Shown: positions 12,063 to 24,750, counted from the first letter of the stretch. The stretch: 64,000 nucleotides of DNA from Lutjanus erythropterus (GCA_020091685.1 CM034609.1:14724023-14788022), one strand, 5' to 3'. Notes: generated by a model not told the origin, from the letters alone. Translations and numbers: made by a program.

Positions 12063-13475
12063 CTGCCGTGTGAGATGCTGCACTGCCATTTCTTCTGCAT
12101 CCAAGACAAAGTTCAGGAATGCCAGGATCAGCAACGTTACAGTTACAAAAGTGTCTTATCGCAAACACTTGTGTAACAGCAGCAGATGGGGATGTGAGAT
12201 TTCTTGACTCAATTTTTGTGCCACTTTTCAATGCTCTGTGTCTAACCTCTCCTTTGGTAAATGAATTCAACCGAAAGGCTCCATTTCCCTCCTTTCTTTG
12301 GTTGGAGGGCCAGTCACAACCCCCCTTTTCACTGCATTTTCACACATTCAATGCATCCAAAATGGTCCCGTTTTCTATCAGCTAAGCTTCTTAATTGACG
12401 CTTCTATACAGGGAGGGATTAGCTGATAAGAGGGGGCAAAGAAAGAGAGGGAAAGCAAAACAAAAAGAGGAAGTGAACGGTCAGCTGAGGAGGGGGAGAG
12501 TGGCAGGACACCACAGGATTACCCCTGTCATCTTCTCCGTGATAAAAATACATCTTCAGATGTGTGGGGAGAAGGAGGAAAGACTTTGTGAGGCATCCAA
12601 GAAAAACGTGTGCTATCAGGCACTTCGGAGGCACCCTCTCTCCGGGAGAGAACAGAGGAAGGCCCCTGCAGTGAGGATTCAGTGTTTCCTCCACCAGTAG
12701 CTACACTTAAGACACTCTGAGGACCTGAAACTCTTTCCATAGGCCTGTCTTCGATGTTCCCTCACAACGCTTGGCTCACATATCTCCTGCTCTCTGTTTC
12801 TTTATGTTACTTTACACAGCTGCCCAGGGCCCATTCGTGCACTAAATATTTTGTCGTCACGTCATGCTGCAGTGTTCTAATCTGTTCTTTCCATTGTTTG
12901 CTGAGTTGCCAGTATGTTCTATGATATTCAGAACAAACAAGGAAAGTAAGGTTGTAAAATAAAGTTTCGTGCTGTTGTGAGATCTCTGAACTCTTTAGAG
13001 CAAAGCTGTAGTATGACTAAGTACAACAGGGACTGATATAGTGTATAACCTGTGAGCACACACACATACACACACACAGTCACAGAGTGCCAGCTGTGCC
13101 ACTGACGTAGGTGGAGTCCAAGTATCAAGCCAACACAGGCCTTTATAATGGTGCTAGATTTATAGGTGTGGTGCCTTGTGTTCTATATCTAATTACAGAT
13201 TTTTTACAATGATAGCATGTTAAGTGAAATGTAATACAAGAGCGTTAGAACCATTGCTTTGACCTAGACATAGCAGCCTGTGAAGCCGTACCTTTTAATT
13301 TCACCATATAGGGTTTCAGCGGCAAAAAGGGCTGATACGGTTCCTCCTCAGGGCGCAGAGGTAATGTCACTGGCAGAAAAGTAGACAGGAAAGTTTTTTT
13401 TCTTTTTAATCTTTCAGTCTGTCCTCCTCTAAATCTGCCTCTCAGGCTTATTACTCCATTTGAGCTCACTCGCTC
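11800..13475. other. Non-coding stretch with a long GT microsatellite
   Basis: No supported exon. Frames over the GT tract (12009-12060) are repeat artefacts. A short CA tract lies at 13059-13079. Confidence 0.45.
12009..12060. repeat. Long uninterrupted (GT)n microsatellite
   Basis: About 26 perfect GT units, one of the two longest pure tracts in the window; likely polymorphic. Confidence 0.95.
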
Positions 13476-14046
13476 CCAGAGGTGGGAAATAACTTAGTGC
13501 AAATACTTTGTTACTGTATTTAAGTAGATTCAAGTCTGTACTTCTCTGACTTAAACTTTTTACTTTCACTCCCTACATTTTAACACAAATATCTGTACTT
13601 TCTACTCCTTATATTGTTAAAAAAAAAATGTAATGCATATGTGGGAATTATTTATATTTTATTTTGCATCAGTGCACATCACCTTCCCAACATCAAGACC
13701 GATTTCACCTTAAATGGATTGCACAACAACACAGAAAAGATGATTCCTCAGTGTGTCCATCCATGCATATCGTGCCGGACTGTCACAACAAGCCAAAAAT
13801 GCTGATAAGGATGCAACAAAAAGAAAACAACATAACAAGACAACACAGACTTAACAACACAAAAACAGTTAGCTTTTCACAGAAACAGCCAGTAGAAATG
13901 TCTCTTACAGGACTATTTTTTGCTTTTATACTTTGAGGAGCCTGAATTTTTACTTAAGTGAACTTTTACCAGCCTTTTTTTTTTTTACGGGAGTATCTGT
14001 ACTTTTACTTGAGTGAAGAATCTGTGAAATTTTGCCACCTCTGCTC
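13476..14046. mobile_element. MITE-like element with CAGAGGTGG ends
   Basis: The left end is CCAGAGGTGGGAAATAACTT. The right end on the opposite strand is GCAGAGGTGGCAAAATTTCA. Subterminal TACTT(A/G)AGT and AGTACAGATA-type words occur in both orientations (near 13522 and 13995). The interior carries no recognisable gene. The element type is common in fish genomes; the superfamily is not assigned. Confidence 0.5.
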
Positions 14047-14049
14047 TCT

Positions 14050-17000
14050 CCTTTCCTTTTCTCTCTTTCTCTGCCCCCTCTTCTCTCAAAGGCACACATT
14101 TCTTTTATCTTGTATTTGACAAACAAAGGTGCCATTAAGTTGCATGCCTCCTAACAATATTTAATTAGGTTAAAACAAGTACAAATGGCCAACTCATACT
14201 CCAGGGAAATTCCAGCTGGGGATGACAGGGGAAGTGGGAGGGCTTTGGCGTGGGTGAAGCAGTGCAGGAGGGAGGAGGGGATGAAAGTCGAGCTCCATCT
14301 CTTTTTGATGGATTGGTACAGACACGGGGGACACTTTACGCGCTGTTTATTTGACCACGCTTTCCGTACGCAGGTATCATATTAAAAACCACAAGTGTTG
14401 GGAGAGGAGTCAGAAGAAAGGGCGCCTTCCTTTCCTCAACAATACCTAAGCTGTTCGGGCTGATTTATGCGGCGCAAAGGTCTCAGCGAGGGGAGAGAAA
14501 TACACACTTTCATGTGTCACTCACACTGTCTACTGCCACTGATGATCTGCAGCAATACATCGAAGCTGTCATGTACGTAAACACACGCGCACACGTAACT
14601 ACACTTGTGCATCTGTCAGTTGTGGCTGTAATCTTCAATCTGACACCTGGCGATCAGCAAACAATTATGAAGCAATCAAGCAAGCAAATCCTGGTGGTGT
14701 AAAAAGGCCACAAGGTGAAACAGCTGGCAGATATTTTAAACCAGAAGCACAATTAACTTCTAAAGTAAAGACTTGTTAAATTATATTTTGACTTATATTA
14801 AACTGAATACAGTACAAACTGATTAACTTTATTGTTTTGTGCAAAAATATACTCATTCTAAATTTGATGCCTGCAACATGTTGTAAAAAAGTTGTGACAG
14901 GAGCATCTTTCAGCACTGGTGGGACCTTCACACATGTGACAGCTACCTTGCCGTGGGCATTAACCCCTTAAATAATTTTGCATTCTCAGAGACAAAAACA
15001 AGCTATTGTGTTAGTGTTGTGTCAGCAGTATTAAACATCACAATGCGTCAAACTGTGTTTCAGCTGAGTTCTGAGGAATCCTAGTCTCCATGTGCCCTCA
15101 CATTTGCAAAGCAGATGTCTTGATTAGAGCGTAGAAAGAAAATCTGTCATTCCCTCCAACAAGACGAGGGACATAAAAATGCACAGAGACAGTAAGGTTC
15201 ATAAAATCCGCAATGTGTTCAATACTAAAACCGTTTTGTTTTCTAATAACAACACAGCAGCCTAATGATGATTCAGCACACTGGACATCAAATTGTACAA
15301 TAAATGTGTTAGAAAATACTGGATTCAGTCCAAGATGATTAGTGAAGGAAAGTGAAGACCACCCCTGTTTGCTATAAAAACCAAAAGCTATATAAAAACC
15401 ATGGCTCTAGTGTCCAATCACATATCATAGATCAGACTGTTTATGAGACAACCTGTAAAGACCAGAGGCAAAGGCTCAGCCACATGTTTTACTGCTCTGT
15501 TTGAATAATCACGTACAAGTAAAACAAACAGCTACAGAGGGGATGTTTAGCAAGGAGCTCAGGATCCAACTCGGGGTAATAAGTGTTCATTAGTTTTAAT
15601 GGCCTGGCTCCTGGACCAAATGAAATGAAGACCAGGAGACCACATCCAGCTAATGTAAATAAACCAAAAATCTCCTCCACTGTCTGTCTTGAAAAAAATT
15701 TCTCTCACTTTCGTCACAGATTGGGTAAGACTTAAAGCAGGAGCTGGAAGATTATGCAGCCCTGACCAAAAGGTAGTTTGTACTCTGGAGTAATTACAAA
15801 TTAAAAGACTTGTGTTCACCAAAGAAAAATGCAGCGACACTTTTTTCTTCTTCTGGACTGTTTTGTTTTTAAGACTGCAAAGAGTTAAAAAAAAAAAGTG
15901 GGGAACACAAGTCTAGGATTGTTTAATCTTCAATAAAAGTTTAAGAAAATATATCTGCAATGACCCACTGGATCTGTTTTAAGCCTATGTTAGTCCATTA
16001 AGCAGATGCTGGAGTTTGGTGGCACATCTTGATTCCACCTGAGCCTGGAGAGAGGCAGAAAGGCAAGCCCAGTGGTCCAGATGGCCCCCCAACACAGGCC
16101 TGAACATAAACATGGCTTGGGTCTGGTTGAGGAGAGGGAGACCCCGTTTATTTATGGACATGTCTGGGTCTGGGACACAATTATAGAAAGATAGATAGAG
16201 GAGGTGAGGGACAAAGGGAAAGTGAGGGGAGAGTGGTGCGTCCAAACTTGCACATGTGGACAGCTTCCAATATGTTCAGACAGTTGTGAGATCTGGCCCA
16301 CCTAGACTGTAGGTGCTGGATATTAGCGTGTGTCTGTTAAATGCGTCTATGTCCACATACTTTCTTATCTACAGGCTCAGTCCAATGTACAAACTATAAA
16401 GTAAAATATCTTCTCAAACTGCAGGGTGAAAAGCAACAGCATGGTCATTTGAAGAACCAATCAATCTCTCTATGACGTCAAACGCGCCACAAACAAGTCC
16501 ATGGAGCCAGAGGTACTGGCTGCAGGGCGGCAAAAGTATAGTGAGGGTGTGAGGTAGGAGAATTCAAAGAATCCTCCCGTGTGCTTACCGGTAAAAACCA
16601 AGCCCACTGTAGGTTTATGAAAGTATGGCTAAGCGAGGCCCTTTTCATCTTTGCTGCACTCTCCTCAACTGTATCGCTTCGATCTAGATTTTTACAATAG
16701 GGCTTTACAGCTTAATAACCTGGCTACAGAAAAACCAGACATCATAAGGTGTTTTTATGGCTCTTGTAGCTCCTTTATCACTGGGCCAAATGTCATTGCT
16801 TTACCGTACAGCACAGGGGCAGGGTAGTTCTGCAGAAGAGGAGCTAGACAGTTACTCTGCTTTGATAATCGCTGCGGGATCCTTGACAGAGATGTGAGAA
16901 ACTGTGGAAGCCTTGATGACTAGATCACTGGCTCAGGCAAATGCATATGCACACAGTTTGCACTCAAAGACCGCAGCGTAAACTACACTACAGCACATTG

Positions 17001-17160
17001 CCTCACACAGCCTGGCAGCTCATGTGTTTTCTGTTGCCTCTCACAAAACAAGTTACACATTGGATCAACCCTTATGGGAGGCTCTGCAAATCTGCAAGAT
17101 GTTTGGTTGTGAGTAAAGACAAATCACTCTCACTTATTTATTGCATCTAACATTATTTGT
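14050..17160. other. Non-coding stretch
   Basis: Apart from the mariner-derived piece at 14785-14969 I see no repeat or exon. Several CpGs lie at 14325-14490, but no exon or promoter pattern is convincing. Confidence 0.4.
14785..14969 (-). mobile_element. Tc1/mariner-derived element, internally deleted (copy 2)
   Basis: Minus-oriented 3' part (ATGCCTGCAACATGTTGTAA, TTGTGACAGGAGCAT) is fused directly to an internal block (CTTTCAGCACTGGTGGGACC, GCCGTGGGCATTAACCCC). Compared with the copy at 47560-48165, roughly the middle third is missing. Both termini are lost or unrecognisable. Confidence 0.55.
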
Positions 17161-17162
17161 CA

Positions 17163-17814
17163 TAGGCTTGGGCGGCATCAAGGTATTACAATACACCAGG
17201 GTATTAAGAAGGCATGATTTTTAATACTGTCATAAATACAGACGCTTCTCTTTCTATTGATGCAATGATGGTGTGATGTACTGTCATGCACAGCATTTGG
17301 CACCAGAGGTCAGTCTCTCTACTGGTGGACAAGCGCGGCTGAGCCAAGCAACATGGCATCTGGGAGATAAAATTACATGATTAGTAAAAAAAACTAGTAA
17401 AAAAGAAAAATGCCTGTGACCTGGGAGAATTTTGTATTTAGTCCCACTGATAAAGTAAAAGTAACATAGCATGCTAAGTGTGTAACTTTAGCAAGCATAA
17501 GAGAGGGCAGTTGACAGACTAATTACTGTTTATGGTAGCAGAGAGTGAAGGTGAATGCGCACCAACTGGAGGAAAAGGTAAGCAGTTACGTATGTTGTTG
17601 GTCTGGCAGTAAAGGTTGAGGTTTGAGTTTACCAGTGTCAAGCTCCAAGGCAGAGCTCCCACTACACCTGTGTTTTGGGAGTATTACAGCACACTGGAGT
17701 ACAATAGAGTTGAGTCTTTTTATATAAGTTTTATACAAATACCGCCATAATATCATATACCCCAGTAAAAAAGTCAGGAAGGTATGAAAAATAGATAACA
17801 ACCAAGCCTAATTT
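17163..17814. mobile_element. TAGGCTTGG-ended hAT-like element, copy 1
   Basis: The left end is TAGGCTTGGGCGGCATCAAG. The right end on the opposite strand is TAGGCTTGGTTGTTATCTAT. Subterminal GGTATTACAATACACC and, at the right, TATCATATACCCCAGTAAAA are shared with copy 2. The ends resemble the fish 'GGCTTGGGCGGTATACCG' type of non-autonomous element. No transposase frame. The superfamily is assigned from memory of similar termini. Confidence 0.5.
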
Positions 17815-18058
17815 GTAATGTTGGGTAATCATAATGTTGCTCAAAGGTACATATATGGGTGCTATAAAAGTGTTTTAACTATTTCATGGTGACCTTAATA
17901 GTTATCAGATATTAATGTCACTCTGACAGGCGTCTGCTTGTTCTTCTGCCTCACTGTGTGAATATTCTCTCCTCGTCTCGCCTCAGCATAGTTACAACAT
18001 TGCATAAGGTAATAAAACTCAGGCTAGGTGATTAGCAAGGTGGCCTGACAAAGCATGC

Positions 18059-18092
18059 ACACACTCACACACATACACACACACACACACAA
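18059..18092. repeat. (CA)n microsatellite
   Basis: A CA tract with two interruptions. Confidence 0.85.
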
Positions 18093-18797
18093 ACCGAAGC
18101 ATAAACATTACACAATCACACCAAACATATGAGCAGCTTCAGCTAATTAAGACCACGCTGCCTTTTAATGCCTGTTTATATCTGACTCTTAAATGAATGC
18201 TGCCCCTGGAGCTCCTTCCAAAACAGCTCTGTCAAAGAGCACAGGAGAGGAGGGGGGGGGGGAGGAGGTGATAGAGAAGGTAGGATGAAAATTACAGCAG
18301 GAGGGAGGGAAGAAAAGTTCATTGCGGACTTAAAAAAATGTCGATCGGAAAAGCAATTTAGTCTATTTCATTGGATGATTAAAGAAATCTACACTAAGGC
18401 AGTTTGAATAGGCAGGACATTTGAGGCATGAAGATTATCAAACATGCTGGGTTATTTCATTTCTTTGATCTTCATGATTCAGTGAATGATTGAACACGAG
18501 CGAGGGAAAGGGAACTTTAATACCTCTCAATCAGTACCATGTGGGGCTTTATTGGTGTGCTGCTGCCATTCTTGCTGCCTTGGCGGGCATGAAGGACACA
18601 GAGACCCAGGGGGCACAGGGACTGGCCATCGCTCGCTCACATCGTTAAAGTCGATAAGCTGGCAGCTGGCAGGAGGGAAACTTGCCATCAGTAACCACCA
18701 GGTCCCTGACCACTTCACTCACATTTTCCAAAACCTTTTCTCAATCTGCTCTCCCTGGTTTGACCGGACTCAGCCCTCCAGAGCGCAGGCCTGCTGG

Positions 18798-18965
18798 TCT
18801 CATGCATGGCGCCGCAGTCTTGGAAGGGATGGAAAAGTCCGGCCTCACCTGAGTGACCTCTGCCCTGTTCCTCAATACCACCAAGCCTCTGGGTAACAGT
18901 AAACATGTGAGACCAGCTACTTTAACATAAATACTTCCACATACCTCCCAACCATTACTGGCCCC
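18798..18965. repeat. Local duplication unit A (left flank of the second TAGGCTTGG-type element)
   Basis: This aligns over about 160 bp with 19342-19500. Shared blocks in order are TCTC-TGCAT, CAGTC-TGGAA-GG-TGGAAAAGTCC, GAGTGACC-type words, and TAACAGTAAACATGTGAGAC directly followed by CAGCTACTT. Both copies are in the same orientation with clear divergence. They bracket the repeat at 18966-19341. Confidence 0.7.
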
Positions 18966-19341
18966 ACATTACACTAATGTGGTATCAAGGTATTACAGAA
19001 TACCTACATATTAAGAAATCCTGATGGTATGATTTTCAGTACAGTCAAAAATACAGGCACTCTTCTTGCTATTAACCTACTATGAAGTTGCTGTATTGAT
19101 GTATAAATGTATTGTATTGAAACATGAATGCTGAGTGGTAGAAAAGGTGAGCACTGAAGTTGCCAGTCTGGCAGTAAATGTACATGTTGTAATGATGATC
19201 AGCTCCATATATGTTGACAGAGTACATGTAGCACTGTAGTACAGTCGAGTTGAACCATTTTACACAAGGTTTACACAAATACCACCATAATAGCATATAC
19301 CCTGGTAAAATGTCAGGAAGGTATAAAAAAGTAGATACCAC
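18966..19341. mobile_element. TAGGCTTGG-type element, copy 2 (ends eroded)
   Basis: Subterminal words are shared with copy 1 (17163-17814): GTATCAAGGTATTACA, AATACAGGCACTCTTC against AATACAGACGCTTCTC, GCCAGTCTGGCAGTAAA against GTCTGGCAGTAAAGG, and CATATACCCTGGTAAAATGT. It is shorter than copy 1 and sits between the duplicated units A and A'. Confidence 0.5.
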
Positions 19342-19500
19342 TCTCGTGCATATCACCTCAGTCCTGGAAAGGGTGGAAAAGTCCAACTTAACCTAAGTGA
19401 CCTTTGCCCCGTTCCTTCAAGGCCATCAAGCCTCTAAATAACAGTAAACATGTGAGACCAGCTACTTCCACATCACTCCCTACCTTTACAGGCCTAACAG
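19342..19500. repeat. Local duplication unit A' (right flank)
   Basis: Direct-orientation partner of 18798-18965. The best-conserved core is TAACAGTAAACATGTGAGAC plus CAGCTACTT, at 19438-19466 against 18893-18921. Confidence 0.7.
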
Positions 19501-19898
19501 TGCACATAACACGCAATTAATACAGTATATCCTGGTTTTACAAATGTCACAGTTGTAATTATATTTGGTGGTGGATCGCCCATTTAACGTGCACAGATTT
19601 GGGGGTTTCAAGTTGCAGCTTGTATGGACTTGGGGATTAACTGAGAAGGTGGCGTTGGCATATGTTTGTGTGAGAGGGAGAGACAGATGTCTGGAGGAGG
19701 CTAGGTTGGCAGCGTTTGCAGTGGAGAAGTGCAGGCTTTGTAAACGAACAGAGGAACACACACAAACATACGCACCCACCTCACACAAACTGCCCTGCTC
19801 ACACCGCACTGAAACCCAAGCTTACAACAGCCGCGCACCGCTGCTAATGTCCTCCTTGTGTGTACATGATGGTGTTAGTGTGTGAGTGCACGTGTGTA

Positions 19899-20545
19899 CA
19901 CGCTCAGAAATAAAAGTGCTACCTAGAACCATATAGGGTTCGTCGACTTGTCCCTGTAGGAGACCCCTTTTTGGTTCCTGGTAGCTCCACTTGGAACCTT
20001 TTTAGAGAGTTCTGCGTAGAACCTGACATAGAGTTTTAAAATGTGAAAGGTTCCACCCAGAGGTTCTATTCAGACTCTTTCCAAACTCTAAGAAAGCTAA
20101 CCCAGGGGTTTCTGATAAGAAACTTTAAGTCTAATGGTCTCATCTAGAACCCACCTAGGGTGTTCAACCGAGAACCCTTTTATATTCCATGGGTTTCATG
20201 CAGAAACCACCCAGAGAGATCTGATAATGTATTTTATAATGGGTTCACCTATAGCCCTTTAGTCTTCAGAGGGTGCTATGAAGAACCACATTGAATTCTA
20301 CAGATGAGGCAAAAACTATTGAATCTGTATATTGTGTCATCCATCATTTTAACAATCTATGTTATAGTTTCCAGTGTTGTAAATTGAGAAAATATCTTTT
20401 AACACTCATGTTTTCAACAATCCTTGAAGACAACGTAGTCTTACAAAGTACCCCTGATGAACCCTTGGTTCTTCAGAAGCAAATGGTACTGGGTAGAAAC
20501 CCCCTTCAGGAAGAACCCTTTTGGAACCAATATTTCTAAGAGCAC
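19899..20545. mobile_element. GGTTCTA-rich non-autonomous element, copy 2
   Basis: The left end is CACGCTCAGAAATAAAAGTG. The right end on the opposite strand is ATGTGCTCTTAGAAATATTG. The body contains many AGAACC, GGTTCTA and GAACCCTTTT words. Length is about 650 bp. No open frame is attributable to a transposase. Confidence 0.65.
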
Positions 20546-21748
20546 ATGTGTCTACTCCAGTTTATACTCCAGTTGAGCTCCAGACTCCCTCTCCACAGCT
20601 GTCCACGCCCCAACACACGTGCACCCCATTTAGGCTACTGCTGATTGAGAGCACTGGGGGTAGCAGCATATGGGGAAGACGCAGTTATTCACTTTCATTA
20701 CACTAGGGTTTCCCCTGGTTTGTAATTGGGGTATTGCCAGTGTTAGCCAAGGAGCCCCAGTTACAGTGGAGGTTACCCAGTGGAAGGGTGAAATAGTGTT
20801 GAGCAGAGAGATGTGGGGGTACAACGGAGCTGCTGCCACTAACAACACCCCATTAACATCAACCACAGGGAGCACAGAACTGTAAGAAAAAGTTATAGAG
20901 AAAGGCTCACCATGTAATGCTTTATTGCACTGCTGCAAAATGTGATTATGCGTGTGCATTCTGAGGTTTTACATATGAAAAATGCAGCTAATGAACACAT
21001 GTATTTCTAAAGCCTCGCTTGCCTGCAAAGTACAGAAAGACAGAGAGTCCAGAGTCAATGATTAACTTGAACAGTAGACAGAGGTTTACCTATGCCATCG
21101 ACCAGACAGACATACACCCAGACTTCCTCCTTTGTATCTCTTCCAAAGCTCCACCTTGACTTGCTCACTCCACCCACTCTGCTGTGCCTCAACATAGCGT
21201 CTGCAATAAACAACAGCTTGGGAAAAACATGGATCTCTTCCCCTAAAGGCAAGTGAGTTCCTACAGTATCTGGCTGCCTTGGACACGTCTGGTCAGGTTC
21301 TCAACTCAGCTAGCCCGCGGTAGCTGTTATCAAAAGCTGCTGAAGGATTTAGATGATCGATTATAATGAGAGATGAGTAATTTTGGAGAGCTTAGAAGAG
21401 ATGGAAAAGATAAGCAGCTGGGAGTAGTGTTGCAACCATCAACTTCTGTGGTGGGTTAGCAATTGGCACTCTGAAAATGAATGAGATTTGACGCAGGTGC
21501 TAATGTCAACATGCTCTCCACAAAGACCTGAAAGTAAACTGTGGCCAGTGTAAGCTTGCACTTTCACTGAGAATAAACAGAGAAGAAATGAAAAAAAGAA
21601 CAGGAGCAGGAGCAAATAGTGGCCAACAGCTCTGATAAGCCGACAGTTTGGAATTTGATTTTGGTTTTGGTAAGATTGTAAGGATTAGATAAGAGAGATC
21701 CGGAGGAACTGCACACAGTGGATGAAATACAAAGGTTACGTAGAAGAC

Positions 21749-21771
21749 TGTGCATGTGTGTGTGTGTGTGT
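21749..21771. repeat. (GT)n microsatellite
   Basis: A GT tract of about eleven units including the flanking TGTG. Confidence 0.8.
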
Positions 21772-21947
21772 GCTTGTGTGCAAGCTTTTCTGTGTGTGTC
21801 CATAACTTCGTAGTGCAGCTTTTCAAGGTGGCTAAAGTCCCCTTAGTGACAAACCCAAAAGGAGAAATCTAATTAGCTGTAGACTGTGAACAACTTGACA
21901 TATACTTGGACCAGTTCAAGAGGAGTGGCTATGTGTTTAAAGTACAA

Positions 21948-21970
21948 ACACACACACACACACACACACA
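21948..21970. repeat. (CA)n microsatellite
   Basis: About eleven CA units. Confidence 0.85.
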
Positions 21971-22743
21971 GATACAGCACTGACTTGCAGTCATTTCCTG
22001 GCAACTTAACCTATCCCTACCAATAACAACTACTTGCCTAACCCTAACCTTATCCTAACCCAAGTCTTTGCCCTAAAATTTAATGGTTTGTGTTATGGGG
22101 ACTATAAGGAAGGTTCATGTCCACAATGTGAATATGTAAACAGATTCATATCCCGACAACATAAGTAATGCATGTCCACACACATCCACTGAACACAAAT
22201 ACACTGTGCTTTAAGGTGCCTTACTGCACATTTGCAAACAAGAAATACAATGCGGATGCATGAACTGAGTGAAATTTATATCAAACGCTCTGCATGTGCA
22301 CACAGTTGCACAACACACAGATTAACGTTTCACTTACGATTATGACTTCTTCCCATGACACTCTTTCCCATAATCTCCATCTGACAGGAACCTGCATAAC
22401 TGCATATTCTGAAATCTGATTTGCTGAAAGCAAATTGGTCACTGTTCAACAATGTAGTGTACACACACTGAGAGGAAACGGAAGACCAAGCCTTCCAAAA
22501 AGATCAACAGAGCTCTTAAAAGAAACAGCGATATTAAAAGGGAAATTCATTCAAAAGAGCCAAATCATATTTCAGCAGTGGCTATGAGGAGCTGAATCTG
22601 CAGTGGTCCAAAACAGATATGAAGACTTTTCATTCTGTAAATTTTACAACTTCAAACACATGCACAAAGCAATACCAACAATAACTATGAAGTAGCGCTT
22701 AAGCCTGGACATAGTGTTCACAACAAAAATAGTACAAAGACTC

Positions 22744-22832
22744 ACACTCTAAAAATTCTCTTTGGAAAGGTTCAATAAAGAATCGCAGGGTTCTATGCCC
22801 CGAATCAGAGAACATTTTACCACAAAAAGGTC
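22744..22832. mobile_element. GGTTCTA-family fragment, copy 3
   Basis: CACACTCTAAAAATTCTC followed by GGAAAGGTTC and GGGTTCTATG resembles the left end of the copies at 19899 and 40906. Only about 90 bp remain. Confidence 0.45.
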
Positions 22833-23745
22833 TTTATCTTATTTAGACATGTCACTTGCTCTGTAACCATCTGTTGCACTCTTGATCATTTCCATATAAA
22901 ATACAAACATGAACTACTACTACCAGTTAACTAGCAAAGTAGTTAAACTTGCTAACATTAACCGAAAGGTCAAATGAATTAGGCGGATCACCAAGCATTA
23001 TTTAGTATGAAATACAGAAACTAGCTCCATGTCTTCTTGCAGTTTAAGAACAAATATATTTTGTATTAAAAGTTGGCTAGTGACAGTAAAAGCTGGCCTG
23101 GTGTTAATGTTTGCTAACACACCGTCATTTTACCCACATTACGTGTTACTTTCTCAATTTCTGGGCTAACATTAATGCTCACTCATTTTAGCGTTATTGC
23201 TAAGCTAGCAAAGCAGATTATATGTGGGTTTTCTCTCTAGTTACCATTTTTTTTCTTCCCAACATTTATGTGTAACAATACTCAAAATACAAAATGCAAT
23301 TGGTGTTCAACTTATAAAATTATAGCAAATGTTGTGTAATAAAAGACCACGCTATTGCTATTAGTGGATGAGAAACATTGGAAGAGCTGAAACAAGTGAA
23401 TATTTGTCCTTCCTGCTGGAAAAATAACTTTCCAACTATTAATCAATTATCAAAATGTTTGCATTTGTTTTTTCTTGAAAAATCTATGTATGTACCAAAA
23501 GATTCAATATAGCATTACTTGTTGTAAGAGTGGACACATACAGGACACCTGTGGGAACAAAACTGTAGGTGGCTTTATACTTGTGCCATTACTGCCACCC
23601 AAGCATAAGCTGCCCCACCTGTTCTTTAACTATGTCACCTGTATCTTTCTCTCATTCATTCTGTGTTCTGTAATGTCTGAAGTACACAGAGGAGGAGTGA
23701 AGCCAACAAAGAGTTGCAGAACTTGCCAAGTTTCTGTATCATGAT

Positions 23746-24064
23746 TCAAACAACCATCGGCAGCTGGACTGGTTGTTCACTGCTTTCACATTGTTTGCAC
23801 CTGTGCTTGTTTTCTTGCTGAGATACACGGCCAGACATTTCAGATATATTTCCATCTTTGCTGAGATTATTCTGTTGACTTACTCTGAGCAATCGACATG
23901 ACATTCTGTAAAACAAGTGACTGTGCTGGTTCAACAGCACTTCAACTTGCAAGGCCAGAAGAGGGTTAGGAGCGACAGATGTACAAAGTGAACAGTTGGC
24001 TTTATTGAAGTTCACTCTGGGTTTATCAGTGTCGGTACACACAGAGCCACACGGACACTTTGAT
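23746..24064 (-). CDS. Candidate terminal exon: cysteine-rich, zinc-ribbon-like C-terminus
   Basis: The minus strand has a pyrimidine-rich acceptor (GTGCTCATCTCTCTTTGAAG), then one base completing a codon, then 105 open codons and TGA. The start is SKCPCGSVC, followed 14 residues later by CSLC. This gives a C-x-C(-x3-C)...C-x2-C pattern like the zinc ribbon of some OB-fold proteins. Next comes a hydrophobic stretch, LLALQVEVLLNQHSHLFYRM, a second cysteine region (MSCRLL), and a polar tail with HRCKQC. Composition is protein-like and no transposon similarity is evident. It needs two carried bases, so it does not follow the exons at 35080 or 36257 in phase; the weak exon at 35560 would fit. It may be the end of a separate gene or an alternative end. 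I saw no convincing upstream partner exon between 24.1 and 28.6 kb. Confidence 0.42.
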
Positions 24065-24261
24065 CTTCAAAGAGAGATGAGCACGAATGAGGGGCAATAA
24101 GAAGATAATAATGCCAATCTGCATCCATTACTCCATAGATCACAGGGTTACTTCAACATGCTAAGTAGCTTTTACTTTCCAGAAGGGGAGACATTTTTAT
24201 GTTACCACATTGCCATCTAGTGGCTAAACTTGAGACTAGCTATCTGTCTGCAGGAGAGAAA

Positions 24262-24750
24262 TATGCTGAGAAGCATTCAGACCCTTTACTGAGGTTAAGT
24301 CTTACAACACTGTGAAAATACTCCACTACAAGTAAAAATCCTGCATTCAGAACCTACTGAATAAAAAAACAAGAATATTTAAGCATTAGCAAAATGTACC
24401 TATAGTATCAAAAAAAAGACAAATGGTTGACTGTCAATCTTTTACTACTATATGTGATGTTTTTAGCAATAAATATTACTGCTGCATCAATGTGTATGTT
24501 GCATTTTACTTTAGTTTATTTGATAGGGGCAGCACATATTAATGAATGTCCCTGAATTATAGCAAAAATGATCATTTTCATCCTTAGTTCCTAGGCAGGT
24601 AACAAAAAACAAGACATAACAAATAACTAGAAACAAACTACTGCTGATGTTTAAAGTTGAACTACAATTAACTACTTTATATACTGTTGCATGGTTTAAC
24701 TTACAGTGATGGCATTATATTCTACAAGATCAGTATAATGTTTGCAGGGT
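24262..24750. repeat. Fish interspersed repeat ('ACTACAAGTAAAAATCCTGCA' type)
   Basis: Ordered words CAGACCCTTTACTGAGGTTA, ACACTGTGAAAATACTCCAC and AAGTAAAAATCCTGCATTCA occur, then a long AT-rich body with ACTACTATATGTGATGTTTT and GCATCAATGTGTATGTTGCA. A short piece of the same head occurs at 50631-50705. I recall this as an abundant fish repeat; its class is unresolved. It lies in the presumed intron upstream of the exon at 23746-24064. Confidence 0.5.

Larger units (their letters stand above)
20550..23740. other. Non-coding stretch
   Basis: No supported exon. GT/CA tracts lie at 21749-21771 and 21948-21970, and a short GGTTCTA-family fragment at 22744-22832. The remainder is AT-rich and unique in appearance. 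Confidence 0.4.

Noticed and set aside
18486-18896. 136-codon plus-strand open frame
   Set aside because: Its right part overlaps local duplication unit A (18798-18965), and the other copy (A') does not keep the frame open.
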